Both the position numbers and the translations under genes were made by a program. The notes under the pieces are model-generated. The model was given only the letters and a program-made list of their open reading frames with translations. It was not told the DNA's origin and made no database searches. Positions 47,901 through 56,721 of a stretch of 64,000 bases of DNA are shown in pieces (the first letter of the stretch is position 1; every line of letters starts with the position of its first letter). The stretch is from NCBI RefSeq assembly GCF_032854445.1, contig NC_088302.1:5019338-5083337 (forward strand). Direction: 5' to 3'. This DNA is from Liolophura sinensis (Eukaryota; Mollusca; Polyplacophora; Chitonida; Chitonidae).

Positions 47901-50900
47901 TAACAAAATTGTCAGAAGTATACTAAAAGTAACATCTGAGGAAAGTCACACAATATTATTTTCCAAACAAGAATGTAACTGTATGAAAGTCTTTATTTAA
48001 GTCTTGGTTGCATTATTAAATTATAATTAAAAATTCTGAAATTTTTCATTAAGTTTTTATTAATGATTTATTAAGTATGTAAATGTTTCCTCACCTTTTC
48101 TGGCATATCAAGCAGAAGCTTGATTTGTGATGCAATTCCATAGAATTGTGTTTCTTCTTGTTTCCTGGTAAAGACACAAATCAGAGACCATACATCTCAT
48201 CTGCTTACATATGCAAGAAAGACTAAGTTTTCTTCCTGCTATAATTGCAAAATCATTTGTAGCTGATAACTACACACTCTCTCCCTCCTCTTCAAAGCTT
48301 CATTCACCTGTCAATTTGTTTGTTTATTTCTTTGTTTATAATGGAACCTTTACACCATAATGAAAAATATTACACTTAAACAAGTTAGAAATCTGACTGT
48401 TTTCAGGGTTTGAAGGGTGCAGGAACAGAAAGATCTCTGCCAATACCTACATGTATGTCCACAGTTTACAGAATGTCACTGTTAAATATTTATGCATGAA
48501 TAAATATGCAGCAATGAGAGAAAAAGACACAGCCATGACAGGAAAAGATGCAGCCATGACAGGAAAAGATGCAGCCATGCCAGAAAAAGACAGCCATGAC
48601 AGAAAAAAGTCACAGCTACGACAGGAAAAGACACAGCCATGACAGGAAAAGACACAGCCATGACAGGAAAAGACACAGCCACGACAGGAAAAGACACAGC
48701 CATAACAGGAAAAAGACACAGCCATAACAGGAAAAGACAAAGCCACGACAGGAAAAGGTACAGCCATGACAGGAAAAGACACAACCATGACTGGAAAAGA
48801 CACAGCCATGACAGAAAAAGACATAGCCATAACAAGAAAGGACACAGCCATGTCAAGAACAGACACAGACATGACAGAAAAAGACACAGCCACTGACCTT
48901 TTGCGTAGCTCAGGTTTAGACCTCTGCGGCACAGCTATGCCCTTCACCATGTAGTTCTGTTTCAGGTTCATACAAAGTTGCTCCATGTTACTGATTGATG
49001 TCATCACCTGGTCACAGAGTTTTTATAATTACTGATTGATGTCACCACCTGGTCACAGAGTATTTACAACTACTGACTGATGTCATCACATGGTCACAGA
49101 GTATTCATAATTATTGACTAATGTCATCATGTGGTCACAGAGTATTCAAAATTACTGACTGATATCATCCCCTGCTAACAAAGTATTCATAATTACTGAT
49201 TTAAGCAATGCTTCACTTTTTGTGCTTTACAACAAAGTTTCTATTTCACATTTAAATGTAATCTTCATTAATTTTTCAAAAAAAAAAATTTCAAGCCACC
49301 ATAGGACCATTGCAGATAGTTCAAGAAAATTAAATTTAGAACACTGGTCTTCCAATTTTGTATTGAACCTATTTCCAGGATTTGGGGGGATAAAGTGTAT
49401 GAGTCTTAACTTTGATGCCTTTCTAGGGTTTGGAGATCTCCTACAACACCTGTTCACATGTTGGCCACTTGTGGATTTGATTTGACTGGATGGTCAGTTT
49501 GATAGGTGGAGAAAACCTATCCAGAGTGAGATCAATGTTTATGGCATATTTGGTGGAAGGGAAGCCGTCTCTGCCGAACTTCACCACAGCAACCCTAGGA
49601 TTCGGGAGCTGTTAAAGTCTTGGCCACATTTCGAAGCTGTGGCAACTAATAAAATTCCTTTCATCCAAGGGTAGACGTGAGCAAACACCTTGTGTGACCA
49701 AGGTTGGGACTGAATCATCAACTTGTGTGCCTGAATGATCACCCGTAAACATGGATTATGGACAGTCACTTACATTGCTGGAGATTTTCTTCATCTCTGT
49801 GATAGTGTCAGCAGCAGCAATCAAGTCACGGTATCTCTCACTACAACATACAGAAACATGAATGAAGGAAACTTGATGTTTATATGCATGTGCTTGTATA
49901 CCGACTATCAGCAAACAGAGATATGATAACAAGTACAATCTTTAGACTAAGTAAACATCTCACAATCAAGCGTGTTCTACAAAGTTCTCTTATTATGCAA
50001 TATTTATCAACACTTGTTCTTAGGAACTAACAGTACAACTGACTTAGTGAAAATGTACGTGAAAAAAAAACAAAACTGACTTTGCAAATGCTTCATCTTA
50101 CCCGACCATGACCCTCAAATCTTCTTTCTTCCTCTCAATATCTGTTCTGAAAGACAAAGTGGCAAGTTTCAATCAAATACATTCCATACAAGCCAAGTGT
50201 ACTTAATGATGGTCAGAACTGATACCATATTCACGTGTGGGTCTGAACATCTATTAACTGTGGTCCATTATTATTCAGGATTCGTTGTGAAAGTGTTTAT
50301 TATTTAGCCTTCATTGTGAAAATGGATTTATGATGTTATATGGATGTAGCCACTAACCTTGCTTTCTTCTCCAGGGTTCTGATCTCCTCTATTGTGTGTT
50401 TCTCAAACAAGGTGTTAGCCTCCAGGTCAGCATCCTGCTCCACCGCAGCTTTGAGGGACAAAACATAGAAGAGTTTTATTTTGGTTTTCCTACCTTGCCA
50501 GCTACATCCCACAGGAGGCAGGGTACTAGACTAAAACCATCTCTTTTAAAACAGCTGTGCAAAAGAAACAGAGTGTGCAAATGACAGAAAAAAGGAGATA
50601 TGGTGAAAATGCAAGCTCTTAGGTGGGTTTTTCTCAGCAAAAAGTACTCAAAGACAATGTATAATTGCCAGTGACAAATGTGGATGAAGCCCATTCTGAG
50701 ATTGCTCTGATGTTAGGTTTGGCGAAATTTTATTCGGCCAAGAATGGTCCTAAAACAAGGTCAGAGCACGCTACATTTAAAAACCTGATGCAGTTCCCTG
50801 TCATTGTCAGATATGTCGATGCTGTGAGTACAGCCCTTTGTTTTGAGCATAACCAAGGGATCACAGGCCCACACGGACCCGGAAATAACAGATCAACGTT

Positions 50901-51890
50901 GTGCTTATGATAAATCAATAAGGAGCATAAGGTTAAGGCCTTGGAGACATATTTGGTAGATAATTTTTATCTCAAGTGCCGTGACACACTGCCATGACAA
51001 CTGCATCAGGTTTTTAAATGGAGCGCGCTCTGAAGTTGGTTTTGGGCCATCCACGGCCGAACAAAATGTTGACAAACCTAACTTCTGAGCAATCTTGGAC
51101 TAGATGAAGCTGCCCCATTCATTTTAAGAAATCAAACCCAAAGTTTCCTTATTTAGGAACTAAGACATGTCTGAGAATCTTTCACACTGTAACTCTCATG
51201 GCTGTGCAGCGCGAATCAGAGCTGAATGTAACTACCATGGCAACATATGTCATTAATATGTGTAGTTACAGTCCTCCTCAGCTCCTGGCCTATGATTGGT
51301 TTGTGGAAAATGGCATCAGGGCTAGATGCCACTGCTAGTTCTATTCAAGCGTTCCAGAAGTACTTTGCTAGACAGCCAAGAAATCGGCTGTGAACGTAAC
51401 ACTGGGTAATGTTCGTTCCTGGATGGCAGCGGTCTCCACGTATCAATGAATATAGGTCATCCTTAGACCAGTTTTTCGGGCTAAATGCCAGGATACCATT
51501 CCTCCATCACACTGATAAGCCCTACATAATAACTTGTGCCAATAACAGTGGTCGCCTTCTGCTTTGATCACTATGGATCCACTATGGACGACCTCTATTC
51601 ATTGGACACAAGCTACGCCAGATCACTTTCTAAGCAAATAAAAGCTTTTATCCTTGTGGTAACTTCACATGAACTGTTTTAAATACGAGGCATTATAAAA
51701 TGTCCAAATATCGTCACTTGACAGATACTTTATTTACTCCTTTATGCACAGTTTTGTACAGGGAAGCTTGTAACAGATCTACATTGAATAAAAACATCAT
51801 TACCAATCAATGAGGTAAATGACTCATTTCACATAAATATGACACCACTGTTTTTCTATCCTTACCCTTCGATGTTTTACTGGCTGCCAT
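29968..51890 (-). CDS. COG1: Conserved oligomeric Golgi complex subunit 1, 28 coding exons
   Basis: COG1 is a lobe A subunit of the COG tether, which captures retrograde vesicles at the Golgi and keeps glycosylation enzymes in place. Exons, 5' to 3': 51866-51890, 50358-50448, 50102-50146, 49774-49840, 48898-49007, 48095-48164, 47543-47722, 46143-46184, 45614-45700, 44926-45067, 44594-44650, 44062-44124, 43307-43388, 42896-43001, 41719-41820, 41148-41239, 40184-40342, 39384-39551, 39110-39202, 38519-38614, 37920-38027, 37235-37328, 35649-35726, 34941-35017, 34044-34233, 33635-33766, 33110-33307, 29968-30108. All introns are GT-AG; the phases join without a stop to give 964 residues (human about 980). 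Family blocks in order: FEKHTIEEIRTLEKK and GERYRDLI (Vps51-like N-terminal domain, about 24-70), QIKLLLDMPEK, ATRLYLLSRHI, EALCSIMLLED, WDLVCQRVLRRPL, CQEINRVGGHA, LVDPFDLDVFSP, HNILPL. Start: AAG-ATGG context. The last exon (WFSNIGSKS, stop) is least certain. Confidence 0.96.
30325..30395 (-). repeat. SINE tail fragment (family A)
   Basis: Diverged minus-orientation tail ("tttgtttacttgatgtgtaacgctttactcaagaattattcacttatatta") in the last COG1 intron, just 3' of the 56-bp array in gene orientation. Confidence 0.6.
30476..31986. repeat. 56-bp minisatellite in COG1 intron 27
   Basis: About 27 copies of a 56-bp unit containing gtgaacaaggcctcagtc, atgtgggaaccagtgtaccc and attcatcattaacagc. A variant with "cctgagaagcatg" recurs near 30928, 31208, 31489, 31657 and 31879; the first three are about 280 bp (five units) apart, showing duplication of multi-unit blocks. 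The end copies (31740-31986) are the most diverged. Confidence 0.97.
32690..32943 (-). repeat. SINE (family A), full length, COG1 intron 27
   Basis: Minus-orientation copy from tail "ttgattggtgttttatgccatactcaagaac" through "atggcggccagcattattgtgg", "ccatccgcaggttgctgg", "gaagccagcatgagctggactt" to the tRNA-like head "gagtgctaaccaactgagccacagtggcccc" (A box on minus: tggctcagttggttagc). Confidence 0.93.
33003..33092. repeat. Dispersed repeat, copy 2
   Basis: Homologous to 2062-2165 (see that entry). It lies in COG1 intron 27 between the full-length SINE and the exon 27 donor at 33109. Confidence 0.5.
35022..35390. repeat. 27-bp tandem repeat abutting COG1 exon 24 acceptor
   Basis: About 13 diverged copies of a 24-27 bp unit like gtggacaaaaccagtcagtgtgataat. 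The first unit begins inside the pyrimidine tract of the exon 24 acceptor (exon starts at 35017). The plus frame reads as about 9-residue units such as TKPVSVIMW. Confidence 0.85.
35450..35590 (-). repeat. SINE fragment (family A), COG1 intron 23
   Basis: Minus-orientation copy: tail cttgattggtgtttcatgctgtactc, core "gacgacagcgaccagaactatggtggga", "cttgctggcaggccttcc". It ends about 60 bp from the exon 23 donor. Confidence 0.8.
36090..36981. repeat. Minisatellite of about 56 bp in COG1 intron 22
   Basis: About 16 copies of a unit combining gaagagctagatctgacctc, tttggtcaggggtcacacag and ctgcagtgaaaacag. Alternate units differ (ctgac/cgac, aacgtg/agtagg), suggesting two-unit blocks in part of the array. 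Confidence 0.96.
37640..37745. repeat. Short degenerate tandem repeat, COG1 intron 21
   Basis: Four imperfect copies of a motif like acttaactgacaa spaced about 25-32 bp. Confidence 0.6.
38113..38198 (-). repeat. SINE tail fragment (family A), COG1 intron 20
   Basis: Minus-orientation tail: "gatttatttatctgattggtcttttacgctgtactcaagaatatttcacttataagacagtggtcagcattattgtggtt". Only the 3' third remains. Confidence 0.85.
38779..38851 (-). repeat. tRNA-like pseudogene, COG1 intron 19
   Basis: On the minus strand a D-arm-like ttagctcagatggtagagag (A box) is followed by cctggttcaaatcccagg, a perfect 5-bp T stem with a normal T loop (B box). The acceptor ends do not pair and the anticodon stem is poor, so it is a tRNA pseudogene or the head of a tRNA-derived SINE. 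Confidence 0.6.
39842..40107 (+). repeat. SINE (family A), best full-length copy, COG1 intron 17
   Basis: Plus orientation, antisense to COG1. Head: gcctctgtggctcagttggttagcgcgc (A box), then "ctgtgagttcaagtccagctc" (B box). Body: atgctggcttcctctccgg, gatctgcaagcaacctgtgg, ggttttctcccaccat. Tail: gagtacggcgttaaacaccaatc followed by AAATAAATAAAT. About 266 bp. It resembles tRNA-derived molluscan SINEs of the RUDI type, an assignment not verified here. Confidence 0.93.
40556..40755 (-). repeat. SINE (family B), COG1 intron 16
   Basis: Minus-orientation copy sharing "gaagacac", "actgacaccacaccaacca", cttactgctgagcagcaagc, accatttttaaagcc with 28107-28440. Its head on the minus strand reads tggccaaatggttagagcat (A box) and gagatcaaacctggg (B box), so the family is tRNA-derived. 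Confidence 0.8.
43560..43806 (-). repeat. SINE (family A), nearly full length, COG1 intron 12
   Basis: Minus-orientation copy: tail "tttgattgatgtttgacgccgtactcaagaatattt", core "cggcagccagcatttattatatggtgggagga", ccatgtacgaccagagaaaa, gccagcatgagctgaaattg and "gggaggctcctgggtcatgc". The tRNA head is truncated. Confidence 0.9.
44284..44372 (-). repeat. SINE tail fragment (family A), COG1 intron 11
   Basis: Minus-orientation tail: tatttgatcggtgtttaacgatgtgctcaagaatatttcactt, followed by aggagaaaacagtgcagatcc, a 20-odd-bp piece which is then duplicated at about 44388-44408. Confidence 0.8.
45070..45415. repeat. 26-bp minisatellite forming COG1 exon 10 acceptor tract
   Basis: About 13 copies of a 26-bp unit like taaacacagacacaaaacac plus agaatg. 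The variant "gtacacacagacacaaaacatag" occurs at 45148 and 45301, so a block of about 153 bp (six units) has duplicated. On the minus strand the array is rich in tgtgttt and supplies the pyrimidine-rich tract and CAG of the exon 10 acceptor (exon starts 45067). It also gives three spurious Cys/Phe/Val-rich frames of 165-184 codons. Confidence 0.97.
46570..46785. repeat. 17-bp minisatellite in COG1 intron 7
   Basis: About 13 copies of gtgtatggaatgtacga, with tgca and tgct variants at one position. Because the period is not a multiple of three and no unit has a stop, several frames on both strands stay open; these are not genes. Confidence 0.97.
47474..47560. repeat. 30-bp triplication at COG1 exon 7 donor
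   Basis: Three copies ("tactct" at 47494, 47524, 47554) of a 30-bp unit holding the last codons of exon 7 and its donor. The copy at 47541-47560 is the exon-donor junction in use; the other two lie in the intron and carry donor-like CCA-GTAAGG and CCAG-GTAGAT sequences. Confidence 0.85.
48509..48897. repeat. 21-bp minisatellite abutting COG1 exon 5 donor
   Basis: About 18 copies of a 21-bp unit acagccatgacaggaaaaga plus c, running right up to the GTCAGTGG donor of exon 5 (48897-48890). Read in the exon 5 frame the intron stays open to 48447, giving a long Val/Phe/Ser-rich extension if the donor is skipped. Confidence 0.96.
48989..49200. repeat. 41-bp tandem repeat overlapping COG1 exon 5 acceptor
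   Basis: Five copies, phased at 48990, 49031, 49072, 49113 and 49154, of a 41-bp unit containing actgattgatgtcatcacct and ggtcacagagtattc. The lowest-coordinate copy includes the first 18 coding bases of exon 5 and its acceptor AG; the others lie in intron 4 and grow more diverged with distance. Confidence 0.93.
50682..51120. mobile_element. Fold-back (MITE-like) element in COG1 intron 1
   Basis: Arms 50699-50795 and 50999-51095 are 97-bp imperfect inverted repeats sharing agattgctc, gttaggttt, ttcggcc, tcagagc and catttaaaaacctgatgcagtt, around a loop of about 200 bp. Outside the arms similar direct repeats (gatgaagccc-attc at 50684-50696; gatgaagctgcccc-attc at 51103-51120) may be a decayed target duplication. 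It encodes no protein. Confidence 0.75.
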
Positions 51891-52040
51891 CTTGAACGGC
51901 CACGCAATTGACAAGGGAAATAGCTCAAAATAAATAACGCACAGCAAAATTGGCAGCTGAGTTATCTCCCGTTTGTCACCTTCGGCGCGGTATGGATTGG
52001 CACTTCTACCAAATTTCACCCACATTATTACCTCCGTATT
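51891..52040 (-). promoter_or_regulatory. Presumed COG1 5' UTR/promoter region
   Basis: This lies directly upstream of the COG1 ATG. It is locally more G+C-rich than its surroundings (ggcacttctaccaaatttcaccc; cttcggcgcgg), but no TATA box or initiator can be supported. The placement is by position only. Confidence 0.3.
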
Positions 52041-53750
52041 GTATGTTAAGCATTCAGTGAGGGCAGTACAATGGATTTTTAATGCCCAGACTAGCTTGAT
52101 TCAATATAAATTCACATGAAAATTAAGTAGACCTAATTTTGACGCGACAAATATGATAGGCCTATTTCTGTGAATCATCAAACTCGCACTTGAACCCAAA
52201 ATAATATTTAGAACTATCCACAAAGATCATGATCCAGAAGAAACTAAACATTTGTTTTATGTATTTCTAGCACAAAGAGTATTAGAATATCGATCAAGTT
52301 TAGCTTGCATCATAATGCTGGGCAGCGGTCGACGATTCAATGTCTAATGTTCAATGTCTAAACATCAATATATTACAGTGCATGTTTGTGCATCACACGT
52401 GATAAGTGATAAGTCTATTAATAGGAATTATCTATTAAGATTTATTGATTGTAATATACAGGCCCCTATATAGGCCTACGCACGGGTCTACATTTTGCTA
52501 AATTAAGACATTAAGATGCTTGCAGGACCGCAAGAAAAACAGGTGGTAACAATTAAGCCTTTTAAAAAGCGTTTTGAACCGAAGAGCAATTTCCAGTGAA
52601 GGCTATAGCTGTAGAGTGTATCATCACATCTCGTTTGAAGTTTCCAACTGACGCCATTAAATGCATTTATTTTGAAACAGTTAGTAAAAATGTGTGAATA
52701 TATATGTAATAAACATTGTTTAGTTTAATTGCATCTGCTGTTTGAGTCAAGTAGGCCTATAATTTGGCTGTATTTGTGTTGTACGGAAAGTAAGTACACA
52801 AACTATAGAAAATCTCCACTAAGTAAATTTTTGTCAAAATATGCATGGTTTAATTACAGCTTTGAAGATGGATGTCTTTATTTTTGACTGACTTGAACAT
52901 ATTCAAACGCGTGTACAGGTCAATGTGTATATCTGTAAAGAGCTAACAGAGCCTTTGTGGTCCCCGAGCTCTGGCCTAATTGCCTGGGATATATTATTCC
53001 CCCTCCTCAGTCCCACCCAACTTTCATTTGCTTCTTACACTCCTGGAATAGAAAGCTAAAACTTGTATCATATATAGACAATTAATTTACATACTGGTAT
53101 ATCGTTTACCACTAGAGTATATAGGACCTATATATATTTTTTTGACGTCACAAAATCTTTATAGGCTATACGCATGTCTTTAATGCCGTCTGCATACTTC
53201 ACAATGAAACTTGTTTCGATAGAAATAACCTATATACAATGTCATATACGGTTTTGCGTACCATATACTGAAACTACTAAAACATACACGGTATAACATG
53301 ATAACATTGTGCTCTGCCATGGTCTTCTTTCTCTGAAGTCTCACAAAATCTGTTCGTCTGTATAGCATATATCATTAGGAATAAAAAGAATACTATAGAG
53401 CACATGAAACAGTCAGACTGCACCTTTGTGCTCTTTTCGTACTCCGGTTACATATAAAACCTAAAACCCGTAAAAGATAGGTCACGGACTTAGAGCATAG
53501 TTTAAGAAAGCAAATCTGCGAACTGTAAAACTTTGAAAAGTCAAATGGATTGTTTAAATGTTACTAAAGACGCCTTGCTAGTACATGAGGGACGAAAAAC
53601 CTAAACATGCATTGGTCGTGCATGAAGGTCGACAAACCTGCATGTTCTTCTTTTACGTCATTATGGAACTATGTATGAGACTAAACACAAATGTTGACAG
53701 TTTTTACAGCATGGTGGCACTGAACAGACAAGTGACACACCCAACCCTTC
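52041..53750. other. Intergenic between COG1 and the transposon nest
   Basis: No gene or recognised element. A small near-duplication ("caatgtctaatgttcaatgtctaa") lies at 52338-52361 and AT-rich sequence elsewhere. Confidence 0.35.
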
Positions 53751-53756
53751 AGGCTC

Positions 53757-55862
53757 TTATCGAACGGCCAAACATTGCTGTCGCCGGAGGTATGGAGGTT
53801 GTGGAGTGTGGAATGGCACGGTAGTTACGTAAAAATGCCCCAAATCATGTCTCCATGGTTTCCTAGTGGACGCAGAGGCGTGAAACATTTTTTTCAGCGT
53901 TCTGATGAATCTTTCTAATTCGCCATTGGTTTCTGGCCTGTAGGGTGTCACTTTTCGGTGTTTAAAGCCCAACGATGTGGCGAAGCCGGCCGTGTCTTTA
54001 CTCTGAAAAGGGTGTCGTTGTCGGTCTTCTCGAGCTCCGGGATGCCATGGATAGAACAAATTCTGTCCGATTTGGGTACTTGCACTTGTTGATCCATTAC
54101 AAGTAGAAGGTATTCTCCAGACGGTAGAGGTCCACTGAAGTCCACGCTGACGTTCTGCCAGGCTTTGACTGTTAGCTCTGTCATGTTCAGAGGTTCTCTT
54201 GTAGTGTTGGTCGCCCTAGCAGCTTGAAAAGCAACGCGATATTTGACAGCTGATTTCACTCGCTGATTCAAGGACGGAAACCAGACTTTTCTCTCAGGAG
54301 AGCCTTATTTTTTGAGTGAGCAATATCAATTGTTCGCTTTTGAAGATTGCTGGGGATAACAATTCTGTTGTTACGAAGTAAAATGTCACCCTGTGAGGCT
54401 AGGGTGAGTCCATCTTTCAGCCTGGCTAAGGACCTACATTGATCGAGTTGGGAGCGTTCTACGTCCTTCCACTGTCCTGTTCGCAGAGTTATCTACACCT
54501 TTCCTGTAGATGACTTTGAAGTCGTAGTCGGGCTGCAGTTTAATTCATCATTTCTCTATTCAAAGAGATGGGCTTGACGCACGGTTTCCGAAAATTGCCT
54601 CCAGAGGTTTGTTGTATGTTATAACATGGAATGTTTGTCCGTACAGGTATAGGTGGAAGTGCTGTATTCCCCATGTGATGGCCGATGGCCTAAGCTTCTC
54701 GCTCTGTTTGAATACCGAGTTTCTACGTCTGTGAGAGAACGACTTGCATAAGCGACGACTTTCACTGACTTCCCATGAGGTTGCATTAGCAAGACCAACT
54801 ATGGTACCAAGACCTACAGGGCTGGCAAAGACGATTAGCACATTTTGTTTGGTAGAATCGAAGTAGGACATAACTCCAACGCTTGTGAGACTCGCTTTAA
54901 GCTGGTCGGGAGCAGTCGAAGGGGGGGGGGGGGGGGGGGGTATTGTTGCCAAGCTCGGGATAAAACGACAGCACTAGTTAGCAAGCCCATGCAAACTGCG
55001 GATTTCAGCAGGTAACTGTGGAGGGCTAGCATTGTTAATGGCTGTCACCTTTTTGGGATTGGCTGATATGCCCTTCAAGGAGGAAACATAACCGAAAAAC
55101 TCCAGTTTTGACTTGTGAAACTGACACTTTTCGCGGTGAAAGGTTAGACTGTTCTCGTGAAGATGCAGGGCGACGGCTGTGAGACGTCGTACTCTGGGTC
55201 GTTTCTAGCTGATAACAGGATGTCGTCAATGACATTAATTACCCCAGGGATGCCTTGTAGACACTGCTGGATGCTAGATTTCCGCTGCAAACTTCACACC
55301 AAATTCAAGTCTTTTGCGGAAAAGCCCAATATTTGTTGAGAAGGTTTTTATGGGATGTGACTCAGGGGCTAATTCCAGCTGGTGGTAGGCTGAATTGAGG
55401 TCTAGTTTTTGTGAATATTGATACTTCATTAAGATCAACAATTACGTTATCAAGTGTTGGCATGGGGCGGCGCTCTCTCTCGATGGTCTCACTGGCTTTG
55501 CGTAGATCTGCACAAATTCTAACTTGGTCAGGTGACTTAGGCTTGGGACCTACCAGAATAGGAAACTGTAGTGTTGGATTGGAGACAGACTCGATTGCAT
55601 CATGAGATAAATCTGTCAATTTCAGATTCAACAGCTTTCCTAATGTGGAAAGGTATTCGCCTGTGTGGTTGGGCTACCGGTTTTACGGTCTTGTTGACAT
55701 GAAGGAAGACTGCATGGTCTTTCAATGGATGGATCCAACACATCCGGTGTCCCACCACCCCGTCTCGTAACAGGTCACTTTTCATTCCATTCCCGGTGAA
55801 AGCTATTGTGACGGCGGTAACACGGAACATGTGTAACTAATGTGTGGGACATCCAGTTGACC
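53757..55862 (-). pseudogene. Ty3-like retrotransposon pol remnant (RT, RNase H, integrase)
   Basis: In order on the minus strand: pre-RT linker (about 55830-55600, PVAQPHRRIPFHIRK), reverse transcriptase (55600-55050, VRICADLRKA then a VIDD catalytic box near 55225), RNase H (54950-54580, ASPVGLGTIVGL and HVITYNKPLEAIFG) and integrase (54300-53800, SVDFSGPLPSGEYLLLVMD with the first catalytic Asp; RPETNGELERF with the catalytic Glu). The frame breaks repeatedly between domains and integrase is internally shortened, so it is inactive. A run of about 20 G interrupts the RT-RNase H region at 54919-54938. Its upstream parts lie at 60592-61192 and 62703-63345, displaced by DNA transposons. LTRs were not found. 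Confidence 0.85.
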
Positions 55863-56467
55863 TAAAATGCAACAAAATTAAGCCCCCCTCCTCCCCAAAA
55901 ACGTTGTTTGATATCTCCCTTGATATGATCGCAATGAAATTTTGCACACACCATTTCAGTAATCATGTGGACGTGGTATATCAAGGATGACATGACACAC
56001 GCCACAAGAAATTCATGCCGTTAAACATGACCTGCATCACTTTGGTTTAAATACTGGTTTTAGGGCCACTTTCCTGGCGGATATCGTGGCCCATCAAATC
56101 AGCGTTTTTTTTTTTTTTTTTGTTTTTGAACATTTTGGATAGATAATGGCAGTGCGTTGGTATACTATTTACATATGTACGAGTCAATTAGTGGGATTAA
56201 ACCTTTTTGTGGTAGCATGTGTTTGGCTTATTGTATAGGTTCAAATGCTGCCATGGTCATTTAACAGAAAGGGCATAAATAGTAAGCTATTTACAGAGAT
56301 TAACGTTATCTTTACATTAGAAAAACATAGATCTACAGAGTTACATTGAGTTGCCTATACAGAAATTTAGACAGACAGAAAACTACAGTAGTGCTTTTAT
56401 TTATTGGTTAACAGTTTTGTTCTCTTGCTTCCTCTTCTGTGACGTGGAGTTCAGGAGCTCCCGCCAC

Positions 56468-56659
56468 TTATACCGGACGGCGTCCAGGAAAAACCAGCGT
56501 ACTGGAAACCTGTGCCTGTAACAGGTGCAACAAGTATAAATGAGGAGCAAGGGTGTCAGGCCTCATCCACTTAGTTGAAGCAAGAGATAGTCCTATTGTT
56601 GTGATGTCTTCCATGTTTCTGGTCTTCGTTTCCTTCGTGTTAATTTTCTTTCGTCCCAT
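56468..56659 (-). CDS. Short ORF downstream of SGNH ORF
   Basis: A 63-codon frame (MGRKKINTKETKTRN...FPGRRPV) about 60 bp 3' of the SGNH ORF, followed by AATAAATAAA at about 56396-56405 on the minus strand, a plausible polyadenylation signal. I do not recognise it. It may be untranslated 3' sequence of the retroelement. Confidence 0.2.
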   Translation of the reverse strand: MGRKKINTKETKTRNMEDITTIGLSLASTKWMRPDTLAPHLYLLHLLQAQVSSTLVFPGRRPV

Positions 56660-56721
56660 GGATCTTCTTATTGTTTTCCCTGTCTTCTTCTTTAATTGAT
56701 TTCCTTTTCTATTTCCAATTT

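Noticed and set aside
48451-48954. Plus-strand Lys/Asp/His-rich repeat ORFs
   Set aside because: Antisense readings of the 21-bp minisatellite next to COG1 exon 5.
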